Shown here: one piece after another, positions 16,183 to 24,599 of the stretch | Layout: every line of letters begins with the position of its first letter | Numbering within the stretch: the stretch's first letter is position 1 | NCBI GenBank assembly: GCA_023442465.1 | Contig: JAEZZQ010000030.1 | Coordinates: 310,001-374,000, forward strand | Reading direction: 5' to 3' | From: Bacillota bacterium | GTDB lineage: Bacteria > Bacillota > Clostridia > Lachnospirales > Lachnospiraceae | Length of the DNA stretch: 64,000 nucleotides | Made by a program: the position numbers and the translations under genes | The notes under the pieces: generated by a model | Told to the model about the DNA's origin: nothing | The model's database searches: none | Seen by the model: the letters and a program-made list of their open reading frames with translations, nothing else

Positions 16183-17175
16183 ATGAACAAAGAGTGGTTG
16201 AAGAAAATCGGAAGCATGCAGCAGGAGGCCTATATTCGCAAGATAGAATATGCGGAGGGCAGAGCCGGAGGATTGAAGGCTTATCAGGTTAAGTCAGGCC
16301 CTCTTATGTTCACGGCGGCACAGGACAAATGTCTGGATATTACGGAATTATCTTGGAGGGGAATCAATTTCAACTTCATAAGTAAGCCGGGACTGCAGAA
16401 TGGACAGGCTTATGACTATAATGGCTTTGCCGGACAGAGAAGCATCATGGGAGGAATGTTCTTCACCTGCGGTACAGATAACGTAGGAACGCCCGGAATC
16501 GAGCCGCAGAATATGTTTCCAATGCACGGAAGTCTGCGTTCTACGCCGGCAGAGCATATATGTGCAGATTGCTTCTGGGAAGATGATGAATATAAGCTTA
16601 AGCTGTCGGGGGAAATGAGACAGGCAGCATTATTCGGGGGAAACATCGTCTTAAGGCGTACTATTGAAACTTATTACGGCAGCAAAGAGATATTGATTCG
16701 GGATGAGTTCGAGAATCAGGCATATGAAACCAGCCCATTTATGCTGCTGTATCATTTTAATATAGGATATCCACTGCTGGACGAGGGAACAAGGATACTA
16801 ATTCCTTCGACTAAGACTTATCTTTTAGGCGAAGACAAGGAGACGCAGCTTCCCTGGAATAAGGTTACAGCCCCTATGGATAGGCTCCCGGAGGAGGTTT
16901 TTTACCACATGCTGGAGCCGGATGAGGAGGGAATTGCCAGCGTATCTGCATATAATGAAAATATTGGTACCGGACTGGAAATTAGCTTTCAGACGAAACA
17001 TCTGCCTCGGTTTACTCAGTGGAAATCCATGGCTTCCGGAGATTATGTTATGGGTTTCGAACCTTGCAACTGCCACGTCAAGGGGCAGGAATGGGAAAGG
17101 GAGAACGGTACGCTCCCCGTAATCGAGGCAGGGGAGAAGAAAGTGATAGAATTGAAGCTTCGTATTATGGAATAA
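16183..17175 (+). CDS. DUF4432 family (galactose-mutarotase-like) protein
   Basis: The 330-residue product looks like the DUF4432 branch of aldose-epimerase-like beta-sandwich proteins, thought to bind or epimerise sugars. Visible features are the QDKCLDITELSWRGINFNF segment, the GGMFFTCGTDNVGTPG segment, HGSLRSTPAE, and a C-terminal FEPCNCHVKGQEWER. The start at 16183 follows GGAG at 16172. It lies between the membrane protein and a TIM-barrel gene and may work with the latter in sugar metabolism. Confidence 0.7.
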   Translation: MNKEWLKKIGSMQQEAYIRKIEYAEGRAGGLKAYQVKSGPLMFTAAQDKCLDITELSWRGINFNFISKPGLQNGQAYDYNGFAGQRSIMGGMFFTCGTDNVGTPGIEPQNMFPMHGSLRSTPAEHICADCFWEDDEYKLKLSGEMRQAALFGGNIVLRRTIETYYGSKEILIRDEFENQAYETSPFMLLYHFNIGYPLLDEGTRILIPSTKTYLLGEDKETQLPWNKVTAPMDRLPEEVFYHMLEPDEEGIASVSAYNENIGTGLEISFQTKHLPRFTQWKSMASGDYVMGFEPCNCHVKGQEWERENGTLPVIEAGEKKVIELKLRIME

Positions 17176-17300
17176 TGTAGAATGACGCAGGCAAGCATGG
17201 AATAATGGAAGATAACATAGGTAAGCATGTAATAATAGGGAGCGACGCAGGCAAGCTTATAATGATGAAGAATGGAATAGGCAGTATTGGAATAGCGGGC
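17176..17300 (+). repeat. degenerate ~30-base tandem repeat
   Basis: About four imperfect units follow the DUF4432 stop codon, each with a GCAGGCAAGC-like core and an AATAATG-like part (for example 17185-17210, 17215-17240 and 17244-17271). The repeat may begin inside the last codons of the gene. It encodes nothing obvious. Confidence 0.55.
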
Positions 17301-17356
17301 AAGTGATACATGAGAGTTCAAAATGGCGGAGAATGACGCGGGAAAGGAAGAAGGAT

Positions 17357-18283
17357 ATGGCAAAAAGAATGTTGGATTGTACGGCTTCAGATTTTTCAAG
17401 GTTTACAAAGGAAGACTATTTAAGCTCCATTGCAGGCAGCGAGGGGCGGGTTGTAGCGTGCGAATGTATCGGAATCACTATGCCGGTGCTTGCAGATGTG
17501 ACCAATGCAGAATTTGTAGCAGCCATGGGAGCAGATATATTGCTTCTCAATATGTTCGATGTCACTAAGCCTGTGATATGCGGACTTCCTAAGGTGGATC
17601 AGAAAGAAGCGGTTCGGGAGTTAAAGCGCCTTACCGGAAGGATGATAGGAATCAATCTGGAGCCCGTGGAGGATGCTATCGCGGAGGGAAACAAAGGAAC
17701 GCTGTGGGAAATGTCCGAAGGACGCAGAGCGACGTTGGATAACGCGAGAAGGGCGTGTGATTTAGGCGTGGATATGGTTCTGCTTACGGGTAATCCGGGC
17801 AATGGAGTGAGTAATAAGGCGATTACTGATTCTCTGAGAGCGATGTCCTCTGAATTGGGAAATAAGCTGATCCTGGCGGCAGGAAAGATGCACGCTTCAG
17901 GGATTATCGGAGAAGGCGGAGAAAACATTATTACAAGAGATGACATAAAAGAATTTGTAGAGGCGGGAGCGGATATTATCCTTTTGCCTGCTCCGGGGAC
18001 AGTTCCAGGAATCACTATGGAATATGTAAGGGGGCTGGTCGCCTATGCTCACAGCTTAGGGGCACTGACGATAACCGCAATCGGGACATCCCAAGAAGGA
18101 GCGGATATCGAGACAATTAAGCAGATTGCGCTTATGTGCAAGATGACGGGAACGGACATCCACCATATCGGTGATTCTGGCTATCCGGGAATGGCGGCAC
18201 CGGAAAACATAATGGCATATTCGGTGGCCATTCGGGGAGTGCGGCATACGTATCACAGAATGGCGGTGTCGATTAACCGGTAA
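17357..18283 (+). CDS. TIM-barrel protein, DUF7916-like
   Basis: A 308-residue soluble protein with repeated beta-alpha units typical of a TIM barrel: LADVTNAEFVAAMGADILLLNMF, IGINLEP, VDMVLLTGNPGNG, ADIILLPAPGTVPG, and a C-terminal phosphate-like GDSGYPGMAAPENI. Relatives are often labelled phosphonomutase-like or DUF7916 and lie near sugar genes. The activity is unknown. I choose ATG 17357 because GAAGAAGGA precedes it. It converges on the M15 peptidase gene with only two bases between the stops. Confidence 0.6.
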   Translation: MAKRMLDCTASDFSRFTKEDYLSSIAGSEGRVVACECIGITMPVLADVTNAEFVAAMGADILLLNMFDVTKPVICGLPKVDQKEAVRELKRLTGRMIGINLEPVEDAIAEGNKGTLWEMSEGRRATLDNARRACDLGVDMVLLTGNPGNGVSNKAITDSLRAMSSELGNKLILAAGKMHASGIIGEGGENIITRDDIKEFVEAGADIILLPAPGTVPGITMEYVRGLVAYAHSLGALTITAIGTSQEGADIETIKQIALMCKMTGTDIHHIGDSGYPGMAAPENIMAYSVAIRGVRHTYHRMAVSINR

Positions 18284-18285
18284 AG

Positions 18286-19263
18286 TTATTCCGGCACCTT
18301 CTGGAAATGCTGATAATCCTTGAGGGAGTTCCAATTACCGCCCCATATAAAGCCGTGTTCTGTAAAAAGCTTGTAGCATAAATCATTTTCATCAATTTTA
18401 TAAGCGAATTCTTTGGAACGGTCTGCATATGTCTCACTTCCCTGAGGTGAGATATATGTGGTACCGTCATTTTTATATACTACGTAAGGATTATAAAAAG
18501 GGTTGATATCGATGGCGAGGCCCAGAGCATGTTTCGAAAGGTTCGTAGTGCCGTCTACTAATCTATAATTGAAGCAAGAGGTATTGTTATCCAACATGGA
18601 CAGCACATCATCTCCGCTGTATTCATCAATTAGCGATATCTGTTCTATTTGATATTCATTTCGATACAGTTCGTAAAAGATTTCCACAAGGTCCTGCGCG
18701 ATCGCTTTGTTGCAGATCAATTCTCCGGTTCGCTCGATACCCTTGAAATTATAATAAAGTACGCTCACATACCGCAGGTCGTCATAGCTGACTTGTATTT
18801 TCTCGGAAGAGGATACAATATTTACGGCTGTAACTGCAGTAGTATCTTTGTCGGCTTCAGTAATAGGATAAGAAATTCCTGTGATCTTTTTCTTGATTTC
18901 ATCGGAAAGAGGCTCATAATAAAAGCCTTGTTCATATACACTTCTATCGGGATTCGTGTCCATTTCCTCTTCTTTCACGCCGGGGGCGGGCGTTATTTCG
19001 CCTGCCTTATTATCATTACTATCTATATTGCCAATGGGCTGTCCGCTAGAACTGCTTTCTTTGTCAGTGTTTTCCGATCCATTCTCACTGTCTGTGACTT
19101 TGGCAGGTGTGTCTGCCTTTTTCGTCTTGTAGGCAATTTCCGGATTTTTGGCCGCATATTCGGCCAATGTCTCCGAGTGGGAGCAGGCGCGTACAAAGAT
19201 AGAGCTAAAGATGATGATGACAGCTATTAAAATAAGAGGTTTTGATATTTTCTTAAAGTCCAT
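18286..19263 (-). CDS. M15 family cell-wall peptidase, membrane anchored
   Basis: The 325-residue protein has an N-terminal signal anchor (residues about 8-25) and a Ser/Asp/Glu-rich linker of about 90 residues. The C-terminal M15/VanY-type domain carries the zinc-binding set in SKHALGLAIDINP (His, Asp) and a final His in SLKDYQHFQK. It probably cleaves peptidoglycan peptides outside the membrane. The start at 19263 (MDFKKISK) follows AAGGA on the minus strand. It is the only minus-strand gene in the first 48 kb. Confidence 0.8.
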   Translation of the reverse strand: MDFKKISKPLILIAVIIIFSSIFVRACSHSETLAEYAAKNPEIAYKTKKADTPAKVTDSENGSENTDKESSSSGQPIGNIDSNDNKAGEITPAPGVKEEEMDTNPDRSVYEQGFYYEPLSDEIKKKITGISYPITEADKDTTAVTAVNIVSSSEKIQVSYDDLRYVSVLYYNFKGIERTGELICNKAIAQDLVEIFYELYRNEYQIEQISLIDEYSGDDVLSMLDNNTSCFNYRLVDGTTNLSKHALGLAIDINPFYNPYVVYKNDGTTYISPQGSETYADRSKEFAYKIDENDLCYKLFTEHGFIWGGNWNSLKDYQHFQKVPE

Positions 19264-19358
19264 GATATTTTCCTTTTGATATAATATTCTGCAAAAGCAG
19301 TATATCACATTTTTATGAGATTGTCGTGCAGGAAAGGCTAAATAATGAGTGCAGTATC

Positions 19359-19387
19359 TTGTAATTATCGATATTTTCTAGTACAAT
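19359..19387 (+). promoter_or_regulatory. candidate promoter for the ecf-truA operon
   Basis: TTGTAA at 19359-19364 and TACAAT at 19382-19387 are 17 bases apart, 47 bases before ecfA1. It fits a sigma-A promoter with one mismatch in the -10 and two in the -35. Confidence 0.5.
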
Positions 19388-19434
19388 AAAAAACGTGACT
19401 AAATGTAAACTAATCTAAGGGTTTAGGATAACAA

Positions 19435-20280
19435 ATGGGAATTATAGAAGCCAAAAAACTAATTTTTGAATATATCAGGCGGGATGAGGACGGCAATGTA
19501 GAAGGAATCACCCGTGCAGTGGATGAAGTGGATCTGGACGTGAAGCAGGGAGACTTTGTCGCTATTCTCGGACACAACGGTTCCGGCAAATCCACACTGG
19601 CAAAGCATATGAATGCGATTCTCTATCCTACGGAGGGAACAGTCTGGGTTGACGGCAAGGATACGACTAATGAGGAATATCTTTGGGATATCAGGCAGAA
19701 TGCGGGAATGGTTTTTCAAAATCCGGACAACCAGATCATCGGCCAGGTGATAGAAGAAGATGTGGGCTTCGGGCCGGAAAATATGGGTGTCCCTACGAAG
19801 GAAATATGGGAACGGGTGGAAGAGAGTCTGAAAGCAGTAGGAATGTATAAATATAGAAAGCATTCGCCGAACAAGCTGTCGGGAGGACAGAAGCAAAGGG
19901 TATCGATTGCCGGAGTCATCGCGATGCATCCTAAGTGCATCATATTGGATGAGCCAACGGCGATGCTCGATCCCAACGGCCGCAAGGAGGTAATCCGGGC
20001 GGTCCGCGCACTGAATCAAGCGGAGGGCATTACGGTAATACTTATCACCCATTATATGGAAGAGATTATTTACGCGGATAGAGCAGTAGTTATGGATAAG
20101 GGACATATCGCCATGCAGGGCACACCGAGGGAAATTTTTTCTCAAGTGGAAAAGTTGAAGGAACTGCGTCTGGATGTGCCACAGGTTACCTTGTTAGCTT
20201 ACGAGCTGAAAAAAAGCGGGATAAATCTTCCGGATGGGATTTTGACCTGCGAAGAGCTTATGCATGAGCTTAAACTGTAG
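19435..20280 (+). CDS. ecfA1: energy-coupling factor transporter ATPase EcfA1
   Basis: One of two ATPases of the ECF module, which powers vitamin uptake through exchangeable S components. The 281-residue protein has Walker A GHNGSGKST (about residue 46), the Q-loop NPDNQ, ABC signature LSGGQKQR, Walker B CIILDEPTAMLD and the H-loop ITHYMEE. It is followed by ecfA2, ecfT and truA in the order usual downstream of rplQ in Firmicutes. Confidence 0.96.
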   Translation: MGIIEAKKLIFEYIRRDEDGNVEGITRAVDEVDLDVKQGDFVAILGHNGSGKSTLAKHMNAILYPTEGTVWVDGKDTTNEEYLWDIRQNAGMVFQNPDNQIIGQVIEEDVGFGPENMGVPTKEIWERVEESLKAVGMYKYRKHSPNKLSGGQKQRVSIAGVIAMHPKCIILDEPTAMLDPNGRKEVIRAVRALNQAEGITVILITHYMEEIIYADRAVVMDKGHIAMQGTPREIFSQVEKLKELRLDVPQVTLLAYELKKSGINLPDGILTCEELMHELKL

Positions 20281-20339
20281 TACTTAAGCGGCAAGGAAGA
20301 GAGATAACGCGTGAAAAAGCGCGAATGAGGTAGAAACGG

Positions 20340-21188
20340 ATGGCAATCATTTTGGACCATGTTAGCTATGTATATGAAAAAGGGACATCGATGGAGATAG
20401 CGGCCTTAAAGGACATTAATCTCGTAATACCGGATGGTCAGTTCATAGGGCTTATCGGGCATACGGGCTCCGGCAAGTCCACATTGGTACAGCATTTGAA
20501 CGGACTTATGAATCCAACATCGGGACATATCTATTATAACGGGGAAGATATAGGGGATGCCGGTTTCAATAAGAAGAAATTGAGGAGTGATGTGGGACTT
20601 GTGTTCCAGTATCCTGAGCATCAGCTTTTTGAAATAGATGTTTTTACGGATGTGTGCTTTGGCCCCAAGAATATGGGGCTTACGGAAAAAGAAGTACAGC
20701 TGCGCGCCTATGAGGCATTAAAGCAGGTGGGACTGGAGGATGAGTATTTTTACCAGTCTCCTTTTGACCTGTCAGGGGGACAGAAACGAAGGGTTGCTAT
20801 TGCCGGTGTGCTTGCTATGAGGCCGGAGGTGCTCATTCTGGATGAGCCGACGGCGGGCCTGGACCCGAAGGGACGGGATGAGATACTTGATCAGATAGCG
20901 AAGCTTCGCGAAGAAACAGGAATTACGGTAGTTCTCGTTTCCCATAGCATGGAGGATGTGGCAAAATATGTGGACCGCATCATTGTAATGAACCAGGGAG
21001 GTGTTATGTACGACGATGAGCCGAGAAATGTGTTTGGCCGCTACAAGGAGCTGGAGGAAGTTGGACTGGCAGCGCCTCAGGTGACCTATATTATGCAGGC
21101 ATTTCGGGAAAAGGGATATTTAGTGAATGCGGATGTGATTACGATTGAAGAAGCCAGAGATGAGATTCTGAGGGTACTTAATCGGTAG
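20340..21188 (+). CDS. ecfA2: energy-coupling factor transporter ATPase EcfA2
   Basis: The partner ATPase of EcfA1. The 282-residue protein has Walker A GHTGSGKST, Q-loop YPEHQLFE, signature LSGGQKRR, Walker B VLILDEPTAGLD and H-loop VSHSMED. The YPEHQ form of the Q-loop is typical of EcfA2. It pairs with EcfA1 on the cytoplasmic face of EcfT. Confidence 0.96.
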   Translation: MAIILDHVSYVYEKGTSMEIAALKDINLVIPDGQFIGLIGHTGSGKSTLVQHLNGLMNPTSGHIYYNGEDIGDAGFNKKKLRSDVGLVFQYPEHQLFEIDVFTDVCFGPKNMGLTEKEVQLRAYEALKQVGLEDEYFYQSPFDLSGGQKRRVAIAGVLAMRPEVLILDEPTAGLDPKGRDEILDQIAKLREETGITVVLVSHSMEDVAKYVDRIIVMNQGGVMYDDEPRNVFGRYKELEEVGLAAPQVTYIMQAFREKGYLVNADVITIEEARDEILRVLNR

Positions 21189-21340
21189 GAGATTTGGTAA
21201 AAGAAAGACCATAAGTCATCAATGGATCGCAGGATATAGGATAGGATGTAAGGCAAAAAATAGGATGTATAAGGTTAGATTAGCCGTGTTAAAGTTATAT
21301 ATGGTAGATTTACTTTCAAATCGCCCGAATAGGAGAAAAA

Positions 21341-22147
21341 ATGCTAAGAGATATTACATTAGGACAATATTATCATGCAGATTCGGTAATACATAGGCTT
21401 GACCCTCGAGTGAAGCTGGTTACTACGCTGCTGTTTATTGTTTCCTTATTTATAGTAGATAATTTTATAGGCTATGCCATTGCGGGTGCGTTTCTCATAT
21501 GTCTTATAAAAGTGTCCAAGGTTCCGTTCCGATTTATCGTCAGGGGCATGAAAGCCATTGTGTTCTTGCTTATTTTGGCGGTAGTGTTCAATCTCTTTTT
21601 GACGCCGGGAGAGGTGCTGTTTACCTTTTGGAAGCTGACGATAACGAAGGAAGGTATACGAACGGCAGTGTTTATGGCAATCAGGTTGACCTTTCTGATT
21701 ATAGGTTCTTCCCTGATGACGCTCACCACTACACCGAACCAACTGACAGATGGCATGGAAAAGCTGTTGTCCCCGCTTAAAAAGCTGCATGTACCGGTAC
21801 ATGAGATTTCCATGATGATGGCGATTGCACTCCGGTTTATTCCTATTTTATTAGAGGAAACCGATAAGATAATGAAGGCTCAAATTGCAAGAGGTGCAGA
21901 TTTTGAAAGCGGCAATCTGATTAAAAAAGCGAAAAGCCTCGTACCGCTTCTGGTACCTCTTTTCCTTTCCGCTTTTCGCCGTGCCAACGATTTGGCGATG
22001 GCGATGGAAGCGAGATGTTATAGGGGAGGAGACAACCGCACGAAGATGAAGCCGCTTGTGTACCATAGGCAAGATGCATTCGCTTATGCGGCGGCGTGGT
22101 CATATGTAGCTTTTTGCGTTTATTTTGGGAGAATTTTTACATTATGA
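21341..22147 (+). CDS. ecfT: energy-coupling factor transporter transmembrane protein EcfT
   Basis: EcfT is the membrane scaffold linking the ATPases to S components. The 268-residue protein has five to six hydrophobic segments and the two Ala-Arg coupling motifs, ARGAD (near residue 186) and EARCYRGG (near residue 226). A TAGGAG site precedes the ATG. Its last four bases overlap the truA start (ATGA). Confidence 0.95.
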   Translation: MLRDITLGQYYHADSVIHRLDPRVKLVTTLLFIVSLFIVDNFIGYAIAGAFLICLIKVSKVPFRFIVRGMKAIVFLLILAVVFNLFLTPGEVLFTFWKLTITKEGIRTAVFMAIRLTFLIIGSSLMTLTTTPNQLTDGMEKLLSPLKKLHVPVHEISMMMAIALRFIPILLEETDKIMKAQIARGADFESGNLIKKAKSLVPLLVPLFLSAFRRANDLAMAMEARCYRGGDNRTKMKPLVYHRQDAFAYAAAWSYVAFCVYFGRIFTL

Positions 22148-22881
22148 AGCGTGTGATGTTGACGGTCGCTTATGACGGTACCGCATACAGCGGTTTTCAA
22201 GTGCAGGAGAATGCGAGAACAATTGAAGGAGAGCTAAATAGGTGCTTATCCGGGCTTTTTTCGGAGGATATTAAGGTAATCGGAGCGAGCAGGACGGATG
22301 CAGGAGTTCATGCACTCTGTAATGTGGCGGTGTTCGATACGAATGCCAGAATGCCTGGAGAGAAGATTTCTTATGCGCTGAACCAAAGGCTGCCGGAGGA
22401 TATCCGCATACGCAGGTCCGAAGAGGTAGAAGCGGATTTTCATCCCCGTCACTGCGAGAGTCGGAAAACGTATGAGTATAGAATCATCAATTCTCAGTTC
22501 CCGCTGCCGACGAAAAGGCTTTATACTTATTTTACTTATAATCCCCTCGACGCAGGCAGGATGCAGACTGCGGCGGCTTATCTCGTCGGCAAGCACGATT
22601 TCAAAAGCTTTTGCAGCATAGCCAGCCAGGCAGAGACCACGGTAAGGACTATATATGATCTTCAGGTAGAGCAGGAAAATGAGGAAATCATAATTCGTGT
22701 GACTGGAAATGGCTTTCTATATAATATGGTAAGGATTATTGCGGGAACGCTCATGGAAATAGGAAAAGGGCGATGGGAGCCGGAATGTGTGCCGGATATT
22801 CTGAATGCGCTGGATAGAACGGCGGCAGGGCCAACGGCTCCGGCTCGCGGACTTATGTTAACTAATTATGAGTTCCTCTAA
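22144..22881 (+). CDS. truA: tRNA pseudouridine(38-40) synthase TruA
   Basis: TruA makes pseudouridine in the anticodon arm of many tRNAs. The ATG at 22144 overlaps the ecfT stop and gives 245 residues beginning MKRVMLTVAYDGTAYSGFQ. The catalytic Asp is D52 in SRTDAGVHA. RVTGNGFLYNMVRI is also family-typical. The frame is open upstream, but those codons lie inside ecfT. Confidence 0.96.
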   Translation: MKRVMLTVAYDGTAYSGFQVQENARTIEGELNRCLSGLFSEDIKVIGASRTDAGVHALCNVAVFDTNARMPGEKISYALNQRLPEDIRIRRSEEVEADFHPRHCESRKTYEYRIINSQFPLPTKRLYTYFTYNPLDAGRMQTAAAYLVGKHDFKSFCSIASQAETTVRTIYDLQVEQENEEIIIRVTGNGFLYNMVRIIAGTLMEIGKGRWEPECVPDILNALDRTAAGPTAPARGLMLTNYEFL

Positions 22882-22998
22882 TGAGCGCTTGCTTGCAGCA
22901 AGCACAGTTTGAAAAGCGGCCTTGAACATAGAGTTTGCATCAATAAAGCAAACTTTAGACAAACGGCATAAAAACGGGAAAATTTGTTGAAATTAAGG
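22882..22998 (+). other. spacer with two small hairpins after truA
   Basis: The first half of the 387-base gap between truA and rplM holds TGCTTGCAGCAAGCA (near 22888-22902) and AGTTTGC / GCAAACT (22930-22953), neither with a T-run. No gene is visible here. Confidence 0.45.
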
Positions 22999-23027
22999 TT
23001 GACACACGCGGAAGCGTATAATATAAT
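22999..23027 (+). promoter_or_regulatory. strong sigma-A promoter for rplM-rpsI
   Basis: A perfect -35 TTGACA (22999-23004) and a perfect -10 TATAAT (23022-23027) are separated by exactly 17 bases. It lies 242 bases upstream of rplM and leaves a long untranslated leader. Confidence 0.9.
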
Positions 23028-23034
23028 AATTCAA

Positions 23035-23268
23035 TGTGACAATGTTTAATAATGTAATGCCAAAGCCCCGGCAGCGCATTATAAATATAATGGCGAATGA
23101 ACTCGCGATGCGTGTTTCCTGCGAGAAGAAAGCTTGTCGGTAAGCGAACCGAAGGTGTGGCCGGACATCCGCACCATGGTCAGATTACAGACGGTAACAA
23201 TGAAAAGAGAATAGTTTGATTTATGAAAATCAGACGAAGAAAATTGATTTAAGGTTGGAGGTAACATA
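23035..23268 (+). promoter_or_regulatory. long 5' leader of rplM, possible L13 autoregulatory RNA
   Basis: About 235 bases separate the promoter from rplM. They contain at least two stems: CTCGC / GCGAG (23102-23125) and GGTGTGG / CCGCACC (23154-23175, one G-U). Leaders before rplM that bind L13 are known in Firmicutes, so autoregulation is plausible. I cannot match the consensus by eye. Confidence 0.45.
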
Positions 23269-23697
23269 ATGAAAACTTTTATGGCTAGTCCGGCTACTAT
23301 CGAGAGAAAATGGTATGTAGTTGACGCTACTGATATGACACTCGGACGTTTGGCATCTGAAGTTGCTAAAGTTTTAAGAGGTAAGAACAAACCGATTTTT
23401 ACACCTCATATCGATACAGGTGATTATGTAATTGTAATTAATGCGGCAAAAATAAAAGTAACAGGTAAGAAATTAGATCAGAAGATTTACTATCATCACT
23501 CCGATTATGTAGGAGGTATGAAAGAGACTACATTGAAGGAAATGTTAGCAAAGAAACCTGAAAGAGTTATAGAACTTGCTGTGAAAGGCATGCTTCCCAA
23601 GGGACCTTTAGGAAGAGATATGTACAGAAAACTTCATGTATACGCAGGCGCAGAGCACAATCAGATAGCTCAGAAACCTGAAGTATTAACATTTTAA
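23269..23697 (+). CDS. rplM: 50S ribosomal protein L13
   Basis: L13 is an early 50S assembly protein. The 142-residue product begins MKTFMASPATIERKWYVVDA. It has TLGRLASEVAKVLRGKNKP and the AVKGMLPKGPLGRDMYRKL block. GGAGG precedes the ATG. It forms an operon with rpsI. Confidence 0.98.
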   Translation: MKTFMASPATIERKWYVVDATDMTLGRLASEVAKVLRGKNKPIFTPHIDTGDYVIVINAAKIKVTGKKLDQKIYYHHSDYVGGMKETTLKEMLAKKPERVIELAVKGMLPKGPLGRDMYRKLHVYAGAEHNQIAQKPEVLTF

Positions 23698-23725
23698 TTA
23701 AGAGGACTGAAAGGAGAAGATTAAA

Positions 23726-24121
23726 ATGGCTAAAGCAGCAAATTGCTACGGAACTGGCAGAAGAAAAAAATCGATTGCAAGAGTATATTTAATACCCGGC
23801 AAAGGTAATATCATTATAAATAAGAGAGATATCAATGACTATTTTGGATTAGAGACATTAAAGGTTATCGTTCGTCAACCTCTGACCGCTACGGATACAT
23901 TGGACAAATTTGACGTAAAGGTTAACGTACACGGAGGCGGATATACAGGCCAGGCTGGTGCTATCAGACACGGCATTGCAAGAGCATTGCTTCAGGCTGA
24001 TGTAGATTTCAGACCGGTACTTAAGAAAGCAGGCTACTTAACGAGAGATCCTCGTATGAAAGAAAGAAAGAAATACGGTCTCAAAGCCGCAAGACGCGCA
24101 CCTCAGTTTTCAAAGAGATAA
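23726..24121 (+). CDS. rpsI: 30S ribosomal protein S9
   Basis: S9 reaches the P-site tRNA with its C-terminal tail. The 131-residue protein has YGTGRRKKSIARVYLIPG at the N-terminus and ends with the conserved KARRAPQFSKR-like tail (RRAPQFSKR). AAAGGAG precedes the ATG. Confidence 0.98.
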   Translation: MAKAANCYGTGRRKKSIARVYLIPGKGNIIINKRDINDYFGLETLKVIVRQPLTATDTLDKFDVKVNVHGGGYTGQAGAIRHGIARALLQADVDFRPVLKKAGYLTRDPRMKERKKYGLKAARRAPQFSKR

Positions 24122-24148
24122 GCAGACAGAAAATCGAATTGCAGCAGA

Positions 24149-24184
24149 ACCCCGAAAAGTATTATGTTTTCGGGGTTTTTTTAT
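24149..24184 (+). terminator. intrinsic terminator after rpsI
   Basis: An 11-bp stem AACCCCGAAAA / TTTTCGGGGTT with an 8-base loop and a run of seven T, 27 bases after the rpsI stop. Confidence 0.92.
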
Positions 24185-24391
24185 TTTCTGAAATAACAAG
24201 GAATGCTTGAAAATGGTATCAAAATTTAGCGGTAACTTACACGTAACTAACAAGTAACAGACAAACAAAAAGAGATACAAAATAGAAAAATTATTGATTG
24301 TAAGGAAAGAATCCGTATGACAGAATATGCACAAGGACAATCGTGTTGCAGGGTGTGTTGACCTCATTCTAAAAGAATGGGGGTGATGCCT

Positions 24392-24508
24392 ATGAAAAAT
24401 CGTTTTGATTTTAAGGATTTAATGACCTTTGGTCTATTCCTTTTGGCATTACTTACATTGGTTTTTACGTTTTGTAAGCAGCTGTACATAGCAAAAACCA
24501 TCCAATAA
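24392..24508 (+). CDS. type I toxin, holin-like (TxpA/Hol_Tox type)
   Basis: The 38-residue peptide begins MKNRFDFKDLMTFGLF, continues with one hydrophobic helix rich in Leu, and ends KQLYIAKTIQ. This pattern, and the preceding GGGGGTGATGCC ribosome-binding region, match the small holin-like toxins of Firmicutes type I toxin-antitoxin systems, which depolarise the membrane when overexpressed. The downstream hairpins and a convergent promoter fit an antisense RNA antitoxin. The assignment rests on family resemblance. Confidence 0.8.
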   Translation: MKNRFDFKDLMTFGLFLLALLTLVFTFCKQLYIAKTIQ

Positions 24509-24590
24509 ACTTTGGACGGTTAAGGGTGGCTTTGCTTCTCATATAATCGGTCAACCCCTTGTGGGCGGTTGCTCCTTTTCTATCTATAGC
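24480..24590 (-). ncRNA. candidate antisense antitoxin RNA
   Basis: On the minus strand TTGAAT and TATGCT (reading from about 24617 down to 24589) are 17 bases apart, which would start a transcript running back over the 3' end of the toxin mRNA. The region contains the inverted pair AACCATCC / GGACGGTT (24496-24521). The exact ends are unknown. This follows the usual layout of type I loci. Confidence 0.45.
24548..24582 (+). terminator. terminator of the toxin transcript
   Basis: CAACC / GGTTG arms around CCTTGTGGGC, followed by CTCCTTTTC. The same arrangement is common after holin-like toxin genes. Confidence 0.6.
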
Positions 24591-24599
24591 ATATCATAA

